From Chryseobacterium nakagawai (GTDB lineage Bacteria; Bacteroidota; Bacteroidia; Flavobacteriales; Weeksellaceae), in contig NZ_LR134386.1 of NCBI RefSeq assembly GCF_900637665.1, forward strand, positions 2,224,501 to 2,288,500: a stretch of 64,000 nucleotides of DNA, read 5' to 3'. Positions 33,405 through 42,795 of the stretch are shown piece by piece. A program made the translations under genes and the position numbers. The first letter of the stretch is position 1. Every line of letters starts with the position of its first letter. The notes beneath the pieces are model-generated. The model was not told the origin of the DNA and made no database searches. It saw only the letters and a program-made list of their open reading frames with translations.

Positions 33405-35009
33405 TTATTCCTTTATAAATTTCTCATAATATACTTTATCATTGGTCTGTATTTTCAGATAATAAACCCCTTTTGCAAAATCATCAACCTTTACAGATTT
33501 TTGATGGTCTGCTTTTCTTATTAATCTTCCCAGGTTATCATAAATTTCCAGCGAATTGATTTCATTCTCTGATGCTATATTCAGGATGCTTTTAACAGGG
33601 TTAGGGAATACAGCAAATTTCTCTTTTTTAACAATTTCAGAGGTATTGAGAACACTGTTATACAGACTTCCGAAATTTAGAATGCCGTATCCCATCTGAT
33701 CCGTGTGATTAGGATAAATAGAGGCGGTTTGTCTTAATTTTGTTTTAAGTTGATCTCTGTTCATGATGGGAAATGCCTGAAGAAGGCAGGCCACACCTCC
33801 TGCAGCAATAGGGGTGGCAAGGGAAGTTCCGGTACTGGTATAAGTTGTATCACCTAAAACAGTGGCTGTAGCTGTTCCTCTTGCGCTTCCGTCCGGCTTA
33901 ATAACTCCAGCAGAATTAGGACCGAAAGATGAAAATACAGATGTGTTTCCTGAAGAATCCACAGCTCCGATTGTAAATACCTTAGCATTGTCTGCCGGGG
34001 TCAGAAGATAGTGCCAGGGTTTATCTCCGGAATTTCCTGCTGCAGCCAATACAAAGATTCCTTTTTCAGCGGCAATTCCTGCTCCTCTTGCAATAAATGA
34101 GGTGCTCCCGTTCATATCAGCATACGTGTAGCTGTATTGAGGATTGTCATAAACATTATATCCAAGCGAAGTCGTGATAATTTCCACTCCTTTTCTATCT
34201 GCTTCTTCAGCGGCTTCAATCCAATAGAGCTCTTCTTCGGGAATTTCAGCAGCAGAGTTTTCACTGCGGTACAGGTAAAAATCAGCATCGGGGGCAGAAC
34301 CTACAAATATATTTTCCAGATAACCACCTATAGCTCCCAGTACCACAGTACCATGTGCATTCAGAGATGGATTATAAATGTCATTGGATTTAGTAACAAA
34401 GTCATATCCTCCTTTTATTTTGTTATTGTTTCGTAATCTCAGAAAAGCATTTCCTGTATTTACAGTAGGAAATCCGCTATCAATAACAGCGATAGAGACT
34501 CCGGTTCCGGTATAGCCGGCAAGATGTAGCGGTCTTATGTTGACTTGGTCGACCTGCAATTCTCCTGAGCCATATTCAAAATTGGTAAGTGTTTTTTGAG
34601 TATCTGTAGTATTTTGCCATTTATTTATAGCCATTGATTTTAACACAGGTCCTCCATTTCGGATAAAACTTTCTACAGAAAGTACAAAAGGCTGTGCTTG
34701 TAAAAGGGTGATTTGTGCCGTGGTAGCATTTACAGCGGCTCCATTAAGCCATTTCGAATAATCTGTAACGGTAAATCCCAGATTTTGAAGATTTTGTATG
34801 TAAGATTGTTCTATAGGGGCATCTTGGTCATTAAGAGATAGACCTAAGGTTGTACGCCTGTTAAGGGATTTTTGGCTAAGTTCAGAAAGCGGATTGGCGT
34901 AAAATCCCGCTTTATTAGGCTTATCTTTAAAATAAACAAAAACAAGCTGAGTTTGGGCAAAAGTATAGGAGTAACCTGCTAGGAAACAAAAGAGTAAAAT
35001 TTTTTTCAT
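33405..35009 (-). CDS. Secreted S8 subtilisin-like serine protease with T9SS sorting domain
   Basis: 534 aa. A signal peptide (about 1-18) is followed by a propeptide-like region (20-150) and the subtilase domain with Asp177 in IDSG, His219 in AHGT, oxyanion Asn326 in AAGNSG and Ser396 in GTSLATP. The last ~75 residues form a type A T9SS sorting domain: FAVFPNPVKSILNI, then LEIYDNLGRLI, KGVYYLKI and a basic end. The enzyme should cross the outer membrane by type IX secretion and be released or anchored outside. Transcribed alone. Substrate not predictable. Confidence 0.93.
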   Translation of the reverse strand: MKKILLFCFLAGYSYTFAQTQLVFVYFKDKPNKAGFYANPLSELSQKSLNRRTTLGLSLNDQDAPIEQSYIQNLQNLGFTVTDYSKWLNGAAVNATTAQITLLQAQPFVLSVESFIRNGGPVLKSMAINKWQNTTDTQKTLTNFEYGSGELQVDQVNIRPLHLAGYTGTGVSIAVIDSGFPTVNTGNAFLRLRNNNKIKGGYDFVTKSNDIYNPSLNAHGTVVLGAIGGYLENIFVGSAPDADFYLYRSENSAAEIPEEELYWIEAAEEADRKGVEIITTSLGYNVYDNPQYSYTYADMNGSTSFIARGAGIAAEKGIFVLAAAGNSGDKPWHYLLTPADNAKVFTIGAVDSSGNTSVFSSFGPNSAGVIKPDGSARGTATATVLGDTTYTSTGTSLATPIAAGGVACLLQAFPIMNRDQLKTKLRQTASIYPNHTDQMGYGILNFGSLYNSVLNTSEIVKKEKFAVFPNPVKSILNIASENEINSLEIYDNLGRLIRKADHQKSVKVDDFAKGVYYLKIQTNDKVYYEKFIKE

Positions 35010-35072
35010 ATAAATTTTTGTATAAAGATAAAAACAAAATCAATAAAATTTTTGATAGGATTTTAAAATCCT

Positions 35073-35080
35073 TATTTTTA
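35073..35080 (+). promoter_or_regulatory. Promoter of sugar-nucleotide operon
   Basis: TATTTTTA (7 of 8 to TAnnTTTG) with TTG at 35052-35054 18 nt upstream. The box ends 16 nt before the ATG at 35097. Confidence 0.55.
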
Positions 35081-35096
35081 CACAAATAATTTATTT

Positions 35097-36221
35097 ATGA
35101 AAAAAATTCAGATGGTTGACTTGCAAAGTCAGTATTACAAAATAAAGAATGATGTAGACAATGCAGTTTTAAATGTAATGGATTCCGCAGCTTTTATCAA
35201 CGGTCCTGAAGTGAAGTCTTTCCAGAATGAATTGGAGTCTTATTTAGACGTAAAACATGTTATTCCATGTGCTAATGGAACTGATGCATTACAGATTGCT
35301 CTTATGGCACTGGATCTGAAGGAGGGAGACGAAATAATTACTGCTGATTTTACCTTTGCTGCAACTGTTGAGGTGATTCATCTGCTTAAATTAAAATCTG
35401 TTTTAGTAGATGTTGATTATGATACATTTACTATTTCAACAGAGGCTCTGAGAAAGGCAATTACGCCAAGAACAAAAGCCATTATTCCTGTACATATATT
35501 CGGACAGTGTGCGAATATGGAAGAAATCCTGAAAATTGCTGAAGAGCACAATTTATATGTGATTGAAGACAATGCACAAGCCATTGGTGCAGAATATACA
35601 TTCTCTGACGGAACATCAAAATATGCCGGTACAATGGCAACAGTAGGAACAACTTCTTTCTTTCCTTCCAAGAACCTTGGATGCTATGGAGATGGAGGGG
35701 CTATCTTCACCAATAATGATGAACTGGCACACCGTTTAAGAGGAATCGTAAACCATGGAATGTATGAAAGATATTACCATGATGAGGTAGGTGTAAACTC
35801 TCGTCTGGATAGTATTCAGGCTGCTGTTTTAAGAAAAAAATTACCACACCTGGATTCATACAACGAAGCGAGAAGAAAAGCGGCTGATTATTATGATGAG
35901 GCATTCGCTGGTCATGAACATATTTTAACGCCGCAGAGATCTGAGAGCTCTACCCATGTATTCCATCAGTATACATTGAGAATTCTAAACGGAAAACGCA
36001 ATGAACTTCAGAAATTCCTTACTGAAAAGGAAATCCCTGCAATGATCTATTATCCGGTAGCATTAAGAAAGCAAAAAGCATATTTCCAGGAAAGCAATGC
36101 TGCTGATTTTGTGAATACAGATAAGCTTTTGGATCAGGTAATTTCTCTACCAATGCATACAGAATTAGACGAAGAGCAGTTGAAGTATATCACGGATGCT
36201 GTACTTGAGTTTATGGGATAA
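35097..36221 (+). CDS. DegT/DnrJ/EryC1/StrS family PLP-dependent sugar aminotransferase
   Basis: 374 aa. Transfers an amino group to a nucleotide-linked keto-sugar. Fold-type I features: GTDALQIAL (about 61-69), pyridine-binding Asp158 in VIEDNAQAIGAE, and Schiff-base Lys192 in SFFPSKNLGCYGDGG. The C-terminal part has HVFHQYTLRI and IYYPVALRKQKAY, typical of this family. It leads five genes spaced 3 to 20 nt apart (35097-38960), suggesting synthesis of an amino sugar for surface polysaccharide or O-antigen. The exact sugar cannot be told. Confidence 0.92.
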   Translation: MKKIQMVDLQSQYYKIKNDVDNAVLNVMDSAAFINGPEVKSFQNELESYLDVKHVIPCANGTDALQIALMALDLKEGDEIITADFTFAATVEVIHLLKLKSVLVDVDYDTFTISTEALRKAITPRTKAIIPVHIFGQCANMEEILKIAEEHNLYVIEDNAQAIGAEYTFSDGTSKYAGTMATVGTTSFFPSKNLGCYGDGGAIFTNNDELAHRLRGIVNHGMYERYYHDEVGVNSRLDSIQAAVLRKKLPHLDSYNEARRKAADYYDEAFAGHEHILTPQRSESSTHVFHQYTLRILNGKRNELQKFLTEKEIPAMIYYPVALRKQKAYFQESNAADFVNTDKLLDQVISLPMHTELDEEQLKYITDAVLEFMG

Positions 36222-36224
36222 GAG

Positions 36225-36674
36225 ATGCTTCATGATGAGAGAATATTAAAGCATAAGTTTGCTTATTTTTTTGCAATTATTTTTGTCCTTTGCTGGATGA
36301 TCTTTTTTGCATATAATATGTTTAAAATCTTTGTAATAGGCGCTGGATTGAGAGAAGAGTATAATACATTTAAAATACCAATTTATGTATTGTACTTTTT
36401 AATCTTTCCCTTATTGATTATTACATTTGTGAGTATTTTTAAAGAATCAAGAAAAATGTTTACTTACTTAAATATTTCTTTATTCTTAATGATTATTTTT
36501 CATGCAATTATTTTTTATGTTAAATATCAAAGAACGACAAATCATGAAACATATTTATTTTTGTATATAGTTTCAAATGTTTTATTTGTTGTAGGCCCAG
36601 TAGTCCTGATAAATTATTTTAAACATTATCCCGCAAAAAGCGAAATAGAAGAAATAGGAACACATAATGAGTAA
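36225..36674 (+). CDS. Hypothetical four-span membrane protein
   Basis: 149 aa starting 3 nt after the aminotransferase stop. Four hydrophobic segments lie at about 11-35, 48-70, 77-97 and 106-131, with short charged loops and a hydrophilic C-terminal tail (AKSEIEEIGTHNE). It is more AT-rich than its neighbours. No family is recognised. Its place inside a sugar-nucleotide operon suggests a membrane role in polysaccharide assembly, but this is context only. Confidence 0.7.
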   Translation: MLHDERILKHKFAYFFAIIFVLCWMIFFAYNMFKIFVIGAGLREEYNTFKIPIYVLYFLIFPLLIITFVSIFKESRKMFTYLNISLFLMIIFHAIIFYVKYQRTTNHETYLFLYIVSNVLFVVGPVVLINYFKHYPAKSEIEEIGTHNE

Positions 36675-36689
36675 AAAAGAATATTAAAA

Positions 36690-37709
36690 ATGGCAATACT
36701 TGTTACCGGAGGACTTGGATATATTGGTTCTCATACCGTTGTAGAACTGCTTAATAATGACTTTGAAGTTGTTATTGTAGACGATCTGTCTAATTCGGAG
36801 AGATTTATTTTAAATAATATTGAGGAAATTACAGGTAAGAAACCGGTTTTTTATCCTTTTGATTTGAAGCGTAAAGAACTTCTTAATCAGGTTTTTGACG
36901 CTCATAATATTGAGGGCTGTATTAATTTTGCAGCTTTTAAAGCTGTAGGAGAGAGCCAGGTAAAACCTGTAGATTATTACGAAAATAATCTGTTCTCTCT
37001 TATTAATATTTTACAAGAATTTAAAGAAAGAGAAATCTCCAACTTTATTTTCAGCTCATCATGTACTGTATACGGACAGGCAGAAGTGATGCCCATTGAT
37101 GAAAATACTCCTTTGAAAATGCCTGAAAGTGTTTATGGGAAGACCAAGCAAATGGGTGAGGAAATCCTTATCGATTTTGCTAAAGCATATGGCCGTAAAA
37201 TATCTTTGTTAAGGTACTTTAATCCAATTGGGGCACATCCATCTGCAAAACTTGGAGAGTTGCCAATAGGAATCCCTAATAATCTTGTTCCCTATGTAAT
37301 GCAGACTGCTTCAGGAGTTCGTGAGAAATTAAGTGTTTGGGGGGATGATTATTCAACAGAAGACGGAACAGCCGTTCGTGATTATATCTATGTTGTAGAC
37401 TTAGCCAAAGCTCACGTAGCAGCCTTGAAAAGGCTGATGAATGACCAATCTGTTGAAACAGTGATTGATACCTATAATCTGGGGACAGGGAAAGGATCTT
37501 CTGTTTTAGAAGTCGTAAAGGCTTTTGAAAATGCAAACGGAGTGGGTGTTCCTTATCAGATCTGTGAAAGAAGAGCAGGTGATATTACGATTGCTTATGC
37601 CAATCCTTCTAAAGCTGAAAAAGAGCTTAACTGGAAATCTGAAACATCTCTGGAAGAGTCTTTAAGGACAGTCTGGGAATGGCAGAAATATCTTAATTCG
37701 AGAAATTAA
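36690..37709 (+). CDS. galE: UDP-glucose 4-epimerase
   Basis: 339 aa short-chain dehydrogenase-type epimerase, interconverting UDP-glucose and UDP-galactose (or the N-acetyl forms). The NAD loop is GGLGYIGSH (7-15). The catalytic S/T is in FSSSCTVYG (S124) with Y149-xxx-K153 in ESVYGKTKQ. Sugar-binding blocks LRYFNPIGAHPS and GDDYSTEDGTAVRDYIYVVDLA are intact. Cytoplasmic. Third gene of the 35-39 kb operon, where it would supply a galactose-type precursor. Confidence 0.95.
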   Translation: MAILVTGGLGYIGSHTVVELLNNDFEVVIVDDLSNSERFILNNIEEITGKKPVFYPFDLKRKELLNQVFDAHNIEGCINFAAFKAVGESQVKPVDYYENNLFSLINILQEFKEREISNFIFSSSCTVYGQAEVMPIDENTPLKMPESVYGKTKQMGEEILIDFAKAYGRKISLLRYFNPIGAHPSAKLGELPIGIPNNLVPYVMQTASGVREKLSVWGDDYSTEDGTAVRDYIYVVDLAKAHVAALKRLMNDQSVETVIDTYNLGTGKGSSVLEVVKAFENANGVGVPYQICERRAGDITIAYANPSKAEKELNWKSETSLEESLRTVWEWQKYLNSRN

Positions 37710-37729
37710 ACTCATAAAATAGCATCATT

Positions 37730-38494
37730 ATGGCTTGGAATCCTGAAGTATATGACCAATTTAAAGAAGAGCGTTCAGCACCTTTTTTTGATTTGTTAAA
37801 GCTTGTAGAATCAAGAACAGGAGTATCTGTTATAGATCTGGGATGTGGAACAGGAGAACTTACCTCAAAACTTTTAGATTATTTGGAAGATTCAAGGGTT
37901 TTAGGCATAGATTCCTCTGAAGAAATGCTTGAAAAAGCAGCGCAGTTCAAGACCAGCAGATTAACCTTTGAAAGAAGAAGTATTGAAGAGCAACTTGATT
38001 TGGGAGATACTTATGATTTGATTATCTCCAATGCTGCCATCCAATGGTGCAGCAATCATAAAGAACTTTTTCCAAGAATAATAGGCAAGATCAAGGAAGG
38101 TGGGCAATTGGCAGTGCAGATTCCTTCTAATCACGAGTATGTAGTACATCAGCTTCTCAGAAAAGTTGCAGGAACTGAACCCTATAAAAGTGCCTATAAT
38201 GGATGGGTAAGAGAATATACAGTTTTAACAATTGAAGACTATTCTCGGATATTATTTGAAAATAAAGGAAGAGAGATTACTGTATATGAGAAAGTATTTC
38301 CTCATGTTCTTAAAGATGCAGAAGCCGTATTTACCTGGGCTTCCGCAACAGCAATGCTTCCTTATATAGAAAGGCTTCCTAACGAATTGAAAGAAGAATT
38401 TAAAAACGATTATAAACAACAATTACAAAACACCTTCCCTGAATCACCGGTCTTTTATCCATTTAAGAGAACCTTTATTTCAGCGAAATTTTAA
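37730..38494 (+). CDS. SAM-dependent methyltransferase, trans-aconitate 2-methyltransferase-like
   Basis: 254 aa class I methyltransferase. SAM motif I is VIDLGCGTGELTSKLL (about 35-50), motif II LGIDSSEEMLEKA (about 58-70) and motif IV YDLIISNAAIQWCSNHKELFP (about 95-115), whose AIQW is typical of the Tam/BioC group. The C-terminal half resembles trans-aconitate methyltransferase (YTVLTIEDYSRIL). It lies 20 nt after galE and 13 nt before the cytidylyltransferase. Either a sugar-related or an unrelated small-acid substrate is possible. Confidence 0.82.
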   Translation: MAWNPEVYDQFKEERSAPFFDLLKLVESRTGVSVIDLGCGTGELTSKLLDYLEDSRVLGIDSSEEMLEKAAQFKTSRLTFERRSIEEQLDLGDTYDLIISNAAIQWCSNHKELFPRIIGKIKEGGQLAVQIPSNHEYVVHQLLRKVAGTEPYKSAYNGWVREYTVLTIEDYSRILFENKGREITVYEKVFPHVLKDAEAVFTWASATAMLPYIERLPNELKEEFKNDYKQQLQNTFPESPVFYPFKRTFISAKF

Positions 38495-38507
38495 TTTTAA
38501 CATTAAT

Positions 38508-38960
38508 ATGAAGACACAAAGAATAGGTATTACATTTTCCTCATTTGATTTATTACATGCTGGGCATATCAAAATGCTTGAAGAAGCAAAAACAGTATGT
38601 GATTATCTGATTGTTGGCCTGCAGATTGATCCATCCCACGACAGACCCAATAAGAACAGACCAAGCCAAACAATCGTTGAACGTTATATTCAACTAAAAG
38701 CTGTAAATGCTGTAGATGAAATTATTCCTTACTATACAGAAGAAGACTTGCTGGATATCTTAAAATCTTTTGTAATCGATATAAGAATCATTGGCGATGA
38801 TTATATGGATAGAGATTTTACAGGTAAGCAATACTGTGAAGAAAAAGGAATTGAAATTTTTTATAACAAAAGAGATCACAGGTTTTCCACCAGCGACTTA
38901 AGAAAAAGAATCTACGAAGCTGAAAAAGAAAAAGCAGAAAGAATAGAATCAGTAAAATAA
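38508..38960 (+). CDS. Cytidylyltransferase-like nucleotidyltransferase (TagD/glycerol-3-phosphate type)
   Basis: 150 aa. HxGH-class nucleotidyltransferase: GITFSSFDLLHAGHIKMLEEAK (about 6-27, HAGH signature), VGLQIDPSHDRPNKNRPSQT (about 37-56), and the C-terminal STSDLRKRI in place of the ISSTxIR motif. It activates a polyol phosphate or choline-like phosphate with CTP, making e.g. CDP-glycerol. Last gene of the operon, ended by a strong hairpin. Together with the aminotransferase and GalE this suggests a CDP-activated decoration on a surface glycan. Confidence 0.85.
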   Translation: MKTQRIGITFSSFDLLHAGHIKMLEEAKTVCDYLIVGLQIDPSHDRPNKNRPSQTIVERYIQLKAVNAVDEIIPYYTEEDLLDILKSFVIDIRIIGDDYMDRDFTGKQYCEEKGIEIFYNKRDHRFSTSDLRKRIYEAEKEKAERIESVK

Positions 38961-38964
38961 AATT

Positions 38965-38996
38965 AAAGGCGCCGAAATTTAAATTTCGACGCCTTT
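38965..38996. terminator. Bidirectional terminator after glycan operon
   Basis: aaaggcgccgaaattt pairs with aaatttcgacgccttt (15 of 16 bp) with essentially no loop, flanked by A and T runs, between convergent genes. Confidence 0.85.
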
Positions 38997-39000
38997 TGTA

Positions 39001-41607
39001 TTACATTGGACCTTGTTGGTCATCACCTGTTGTATTGGAGTTAATGTCCTTTTTCCTTTTAGGTTGTTCTATTTTCTCACCTTGTTTAAATCTATAGGTT
39101 AAAGAGATAGAAAACTGTCTTGGCTGCCATTGCATAAAGCTGCTTCTGGTATAGTCACTACTGTAATTAAATACTTCCATTCCTCTTGTATTAAAGATAT
39201 CCTGAATATTGAAAGTAATAGTTCCGTCTCCTTTCCATATCGTTTTGGAAGCTCCAAAGTTTAGAGCATACATATCTTTTCTATCTTGGTTCACGGTTTT
39301 CTGTCCTCCTCTGTAGAACCCTTGCAATTGTACACTTAACGTTTTATCTAGTCTGAAGGTGGTATTAAGACGTAATCTTGTAGAGAAACCACTTCCTGTA
39401 AAGTCTAAAATTCTTGTCTGAGCTAATCCTTCTTTATCTATTGTTGCATAAGAAGTGATTCCCGTTGTTTTGTATCTGAATATATCTGCACTACCCATGA
39501 TTTTAAACCATACAAAAGGATCATAGGTAAAGTTCAGATCCAAACCAATACGATCGTCATTACCTAGATTTTCCGGTTTGGTATAGAACACTGTCTGTCT
39601 TTCATCCGGTCTGTAGACTAGCATTTTCGTGTCTTCTGTGGCATGTCTGTAATACAAAGTAGGGTTCAGGGTAAACTTCTTCTTAGTAAGGTTATAACCT
39701 ACTTCATAAGAATCTACATAGGATGGATTTAAATCAATATTTCCTGCGAAAATATTCTGGTTATTGACATAATTTGAGAAAGGTACCATAAAGAATGATC
39801 TTGGTCTGTCTATTCTGCGGGAATAGTTTACTAAGATCTGGTTGTTTTTAGCAATATCATAACTTAAGAATACACTTGGAAATAAATTATTGTAATTCTT
39901 GGTCTTATCAATCGGAGCTGCATTTGGATTTTGGCTGATATAATTGATCTTAACATTAGAGATCTCGTCTCTTAATCCTACCTGATAGGCAAAGCTTCCA
40001 ATTTTACTTTTAAATTGTAAATAGAACGCATTGAACATTTCCTTATAGTCTGTATTATTATTATAATCTAAAATAAAAGGATTATTAGAAGTACTGCTTA
40101 CAAAGTTATCGTAGGTGTTGTTATTGATATCTAATCTATAACCAGCTTCAAATTTAGAATTTTCACCTATTGGTAATTCATAATCTGCTTTTCCTATCAC
40201 GGTTTTACTTACAGAATGTCTTCTGGTAATATCTTGTACAGAAAGAACTTGGTCTACACTTTCTTGGATGTCACCATTATTATTGCTTCTGTTTCTCTGT
40301 AAACTTAGAGATACGGATAAGTTCTGACCTTTATCATCAAACTTATGATCCAAACCTACATCTCCCTGAAAAGCAAGGTTATTATAGATACTTTTAGAAT
40401 CTCTCAAGGTGTAAGGATTCATCAATTTCCAGAGATTTGATGTATCTCCTGTATATTTATAAAAGCTGTCGTAAGTATTTACAAGTTCATTTCCGTCGCC
40501 TTCAAAAGTTCTTACCAATCCTGTTAAGTTAATGGATGTTTTTTCAGAAACGTCATATACAAAGCCGGCACTTACATTATAGTTTTTATTATAAGTTTTA
40601 TTGGTGGAGTTTTGAAGCTGGTGAGCAGGGATTGTAGGAATTTTATCTATTCCTGCCTGGGTAGTAGGAATAGGATCTATTTTAGGGAAAGTAATATTAT
40701 GGTAAGTCGTTTCAGAATTACTTTTGGTTTTATTTTCTGTATAACCGCCGCCACCGTTTACAAACCAGGTCCAGTTATTTTTTCTCCAGCTTAAATTGGT
40801 GTTAAGGGAGGTTCTCGGAAAGTATCCAAGACTTCCGACCACGCTACCATTAAATCCTACTTTTTTGCTCTTTTTAAGAATAATATTTAAAATACCTGAA
40901 GTTCCACTTGCTTCAAATTTTGACGAAGGATTAGTAATGACTTCAATTCTCTCGATCTGGTCAGCCGGAATACTCTGCAAAGCATTTGCTCCATCATCAA
41001 TACCTAATAGGGAAGAAGGTTTACCATTGATTAAGAATTTTACGTTTGAACTTCCCCTCATGGATACGGTTCCGTCTGTATCTACTGTAACGGATGGTAC
41101 ATTGGTTAACACATCCTGAAGACTTCCTCCTTTACTTACGATATCTTGGGATGGATCATAAGTTTTTTTATCCAGTTCTACCTTGTAAGGTTTCGCTGCG
41201 GAAGCTGTAATGACAACACCTTGCAGCTCCTGTGTTTTACCATCCAATGTAGTAGTAGCTTCAGGTTCAATAGATAGTGCGCCAATATTTCCGGCTCCGG
41301 TAATGTTTTTATTGATGATGCTTTTTTTGTAATCAATTGCCTCTACAGCAATATCATAACTTCCGGGAGTAAGCTGTAATTTATACTGCCCCTTTTCATC
41401 TGTCAATACAGCATCGCTTAATGATTTGTTGGCTTTGTTGCTAAAGGTTACAGAGGCATAAGGTACCGGTTGGTTCTTCTTATTGACAATGGTTCCTGAA
41501 ACGTCTGATTTCTCCTGGGCAAAAGCCATAGCCGCTGCCGAGAGTACTAAAGTAAGTCCTAGTGTTTTTCTGGTGAAAATATTGACAATTTCTGTCTTAT
41601 TCTTCAT
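39001..41607 (-). CDS. TonB-dependent outer-membrane receptor (OMP_b-brl family)
   Basis: 868 aa. After an extended signal peptide (to about 30, AMAFAQ) comes a carboxypeptidase-regulatory-like domain (about 34-110, GTIVNKKNQPVPYASVTF). The plug domain follows (about 135-250: LQDVLTNVPSVTVDTDGTVSMRG, IERIEVITNPSSKFEASG), then the barrel (about 270-840) ending in the aromatic FSISLTYRF. An Arg/Lys-rich tail follows the barrel. It imports an unknown ligand, using TonB energy. No SusD partner is adjacent, so it is not a Sus-type pair. Transcribed alone with no riboswitch visible upstream. Confidence 0.92.
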   Translation of the reverse strand: MKNKTEIVNIFTRKTLGLTLVLSAAAMAFAQEKSDVSGTIVNKKNQPVPYASVTFSNKANKSLSDAVLTDEKGQYKLQLTPGSYDIAVEAIDYKKSIINKNITGAGNIGALSIEPEATTTLDGKTQELQGVVITASAAKPYKVELDKKTYDPSQDIVSKGGSLQDVLTNVPSVTVDTDGTVSMRGSSNVKFLINGKPSSLLGIDDGANALQSIPADQIERIEVITNPSSKFEASGTSGILNIILKKSKKVGFNGSVVGSLGYFPRTSLNTNLSWRKNNWTWFVNGGGGYTENKTKSNSETTYHNITFPKIDPIPTTQAGIDKIPTIPAHQLQNSTNKTYNKNYNVSAGFVYDVSEKTSINLTGLVRTFEGDGNELVNTYDSFYKYTGDTSNLWKLMNPYTLRDSKSIYNNLAFQGDVGLDHKFDDKGQNLSVSLSLQRNRSNNNGDIQESVDQVLSVQDITRRHSVSKTVIGKADYELPIGENSKFEAGYRLDINNNTYDNFVSSTSNNPFILDYNNNTDYKEMFNAFYLQFKSKIGSFAYQVGLRDEISNVKINYISQNPNAAPIDKTKNYNNLFPSVFLSYDIAKNNQILVNYSRRIDRPRSFFMVPFSNYVNNQNIFAGNIDLNPSYVDSYEVGYNLTKKKFTLNPTLYYRHATEDTKMLVYRPDERQTVFYTKPENLGNDDRIGLDLNFTYDPFVWFKIMGSADIFRYKTTGITSYATIDKEGLAQTRILDFTGSGFSTRLRLNTTFRLDKTLSVQLQGFYRGGQKTVNQDRKDMYALNFGASKTIWKGDGTITFNIQDIFNTRGMEVFNYSSDYTRSSFMQWQPRQFSISLTYRFKQGEKIEQPKRKKDINSNTTGDDQQGPM

Positions 41608-41739
41608 AGGTTATTTTTTTGTATAAAATCGTGAAAGGATAACCCTTAATATTTTAAAAATTAATATTCAATTGATTTTCAAACTATTATGATTTAATTG
41701 TTGTTTTTAATCTATAAAATTATGGTGTCTGCTAAAAGC

Positions 41740-42765
41740 TTATTTTATATTTTTTGAATTCAGCCAATCCTGATAAGCTTTTGCATTTACAGCATGTTCT
41801 TCTGCACTTGCTGTAAACTTATGATATCCAAATCTTGCAGGATCTGCACACATAAATATATAATTGTTGCTTTCTGCATTTAAAACAGCATCCACTGAAT
41901 TCTTATCCACTACACAGATTGGCCCCGGAGGAATTCCTGCATTGGCGTAAGTGTTATATGGAGATGGAGTAGACAAATGTTTATATAATACTCTTTTAAT
42001 TGATTCTTTAAAATTCGTCTGCTTATTGATCGCATAGATTACAGTAGGGTCAGACTGAAGTTTCATCCCTTTTCTGTAACGGTTTAAATATAAACCTGCG
42101 ATAGTTTTCATCTCGTCTTTCTTTCCTCCCGATTCTTTATATACAATAGATGCAAGAGCGTAGATTTGTTCTCTTGAAAGTCCAGATTGCTGTTCTTTAC
42201 TTTTTCTTTCACTCGTCCAAAATTCATTGTATTGGTCTTCGAATTTTGAAAAAAACTCTCTTGGGCTTACTGTCCAGAAAAAGTTATAAGTATCAATGAA
42301 GAAATATTTCTTTAGATCTTCAACATTTTTATATCCCTTTTCCTGTGCCAGTACATCAAGATCATTAACAAAATGAAGGGAGTCCAGTTCTGTTTTTTTG
42401 GTAACCTTACCAATCATTTGGTACATATCTCCAAAATCTCCGATTCTGAATGAATTTGCTGTCTGGTTACCCGCTTTAATCATATTAACAAGGTCTGTAT
42501 TTCCTTTCCCGCTTTGGATATGGTAACGTCCCGCTTTAAAATTAGCAGGAAGACCTTTATCTTTAGCTACTGTTTCAAAAGATTCACGGTCTTTGATAAA
42601 TGGAGCGATAGAATCCAGGATTTGATTAAAGTTTGCCTTATGAGGGATCAAAACATAACCGTCCTTTTCTACATTGTTTCCAAAATATTTATTATAAAAT
42701 CTCAAACCAAAAAATCCTGCCACTACAAAAACGAGCAGAATGATAATGAGAATAGCTTTTTTCAT
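41740..42765 (-). CDS. mltG: Endolytic murein transglycosylase
   Basis: 341 aa YceG-family protein that cuts nascent glycan strands near the inner membrane. One N-terminal span (about 3-22), a LysM-like periplasmic region (about 40-105), then the catalytic domain with ALASIVYKESGG (catalytic Glu at 211), IAGLYLNRYRKGMKLQSDPTVIYA (about 222-245) and TPSPYNTYANAGIPPGPI (about 278-295). Starts 30 nt downstream of dapF on the same strand and is probably co-transcribed with it, linking meso-DAP supply to wall metabolism. Confidence 0.93.
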   Translation of the reverse strand: MKKAILIIILLVFVVAGFFGLRFYNKYFGNNVEKDGYVLIPHKANFNQILDSIAPFIKDRESFETVAKDKGLPANFKAGRYHIQSGKGNTDLVNMIKAGNQTANSFRIGDFGDMYQMIGKVTKKTELDSLHFVNDLDVLAQEKGYKNVEDLKKYFFIDTYNFFWTVSPREFFSKFEDQYNEFWTSERKSKEQQSGLSREQIYALASIVYKESGGKKDEMKTIAGLYLNRYRKGMKLQSDPTVIYAINKQTNFKESIKRVLYKHLSTPSPYNTYANAGIPPGPICVVDKNSVDAVLNAESNNYIFMCADPARFGYHKFTASAEEHAVNAKAYQDWLNSKNIK

Positions 42766-42795
42766 TCCTATATTATTGATTAAAAGTTTTTGATT

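Noticed and set aside
41608..41739. Possible riboswitch before the TonB receptor
   Set aside because: The leader is plain AT-rich sequence with no cobalamin, TPP or other conserved core.
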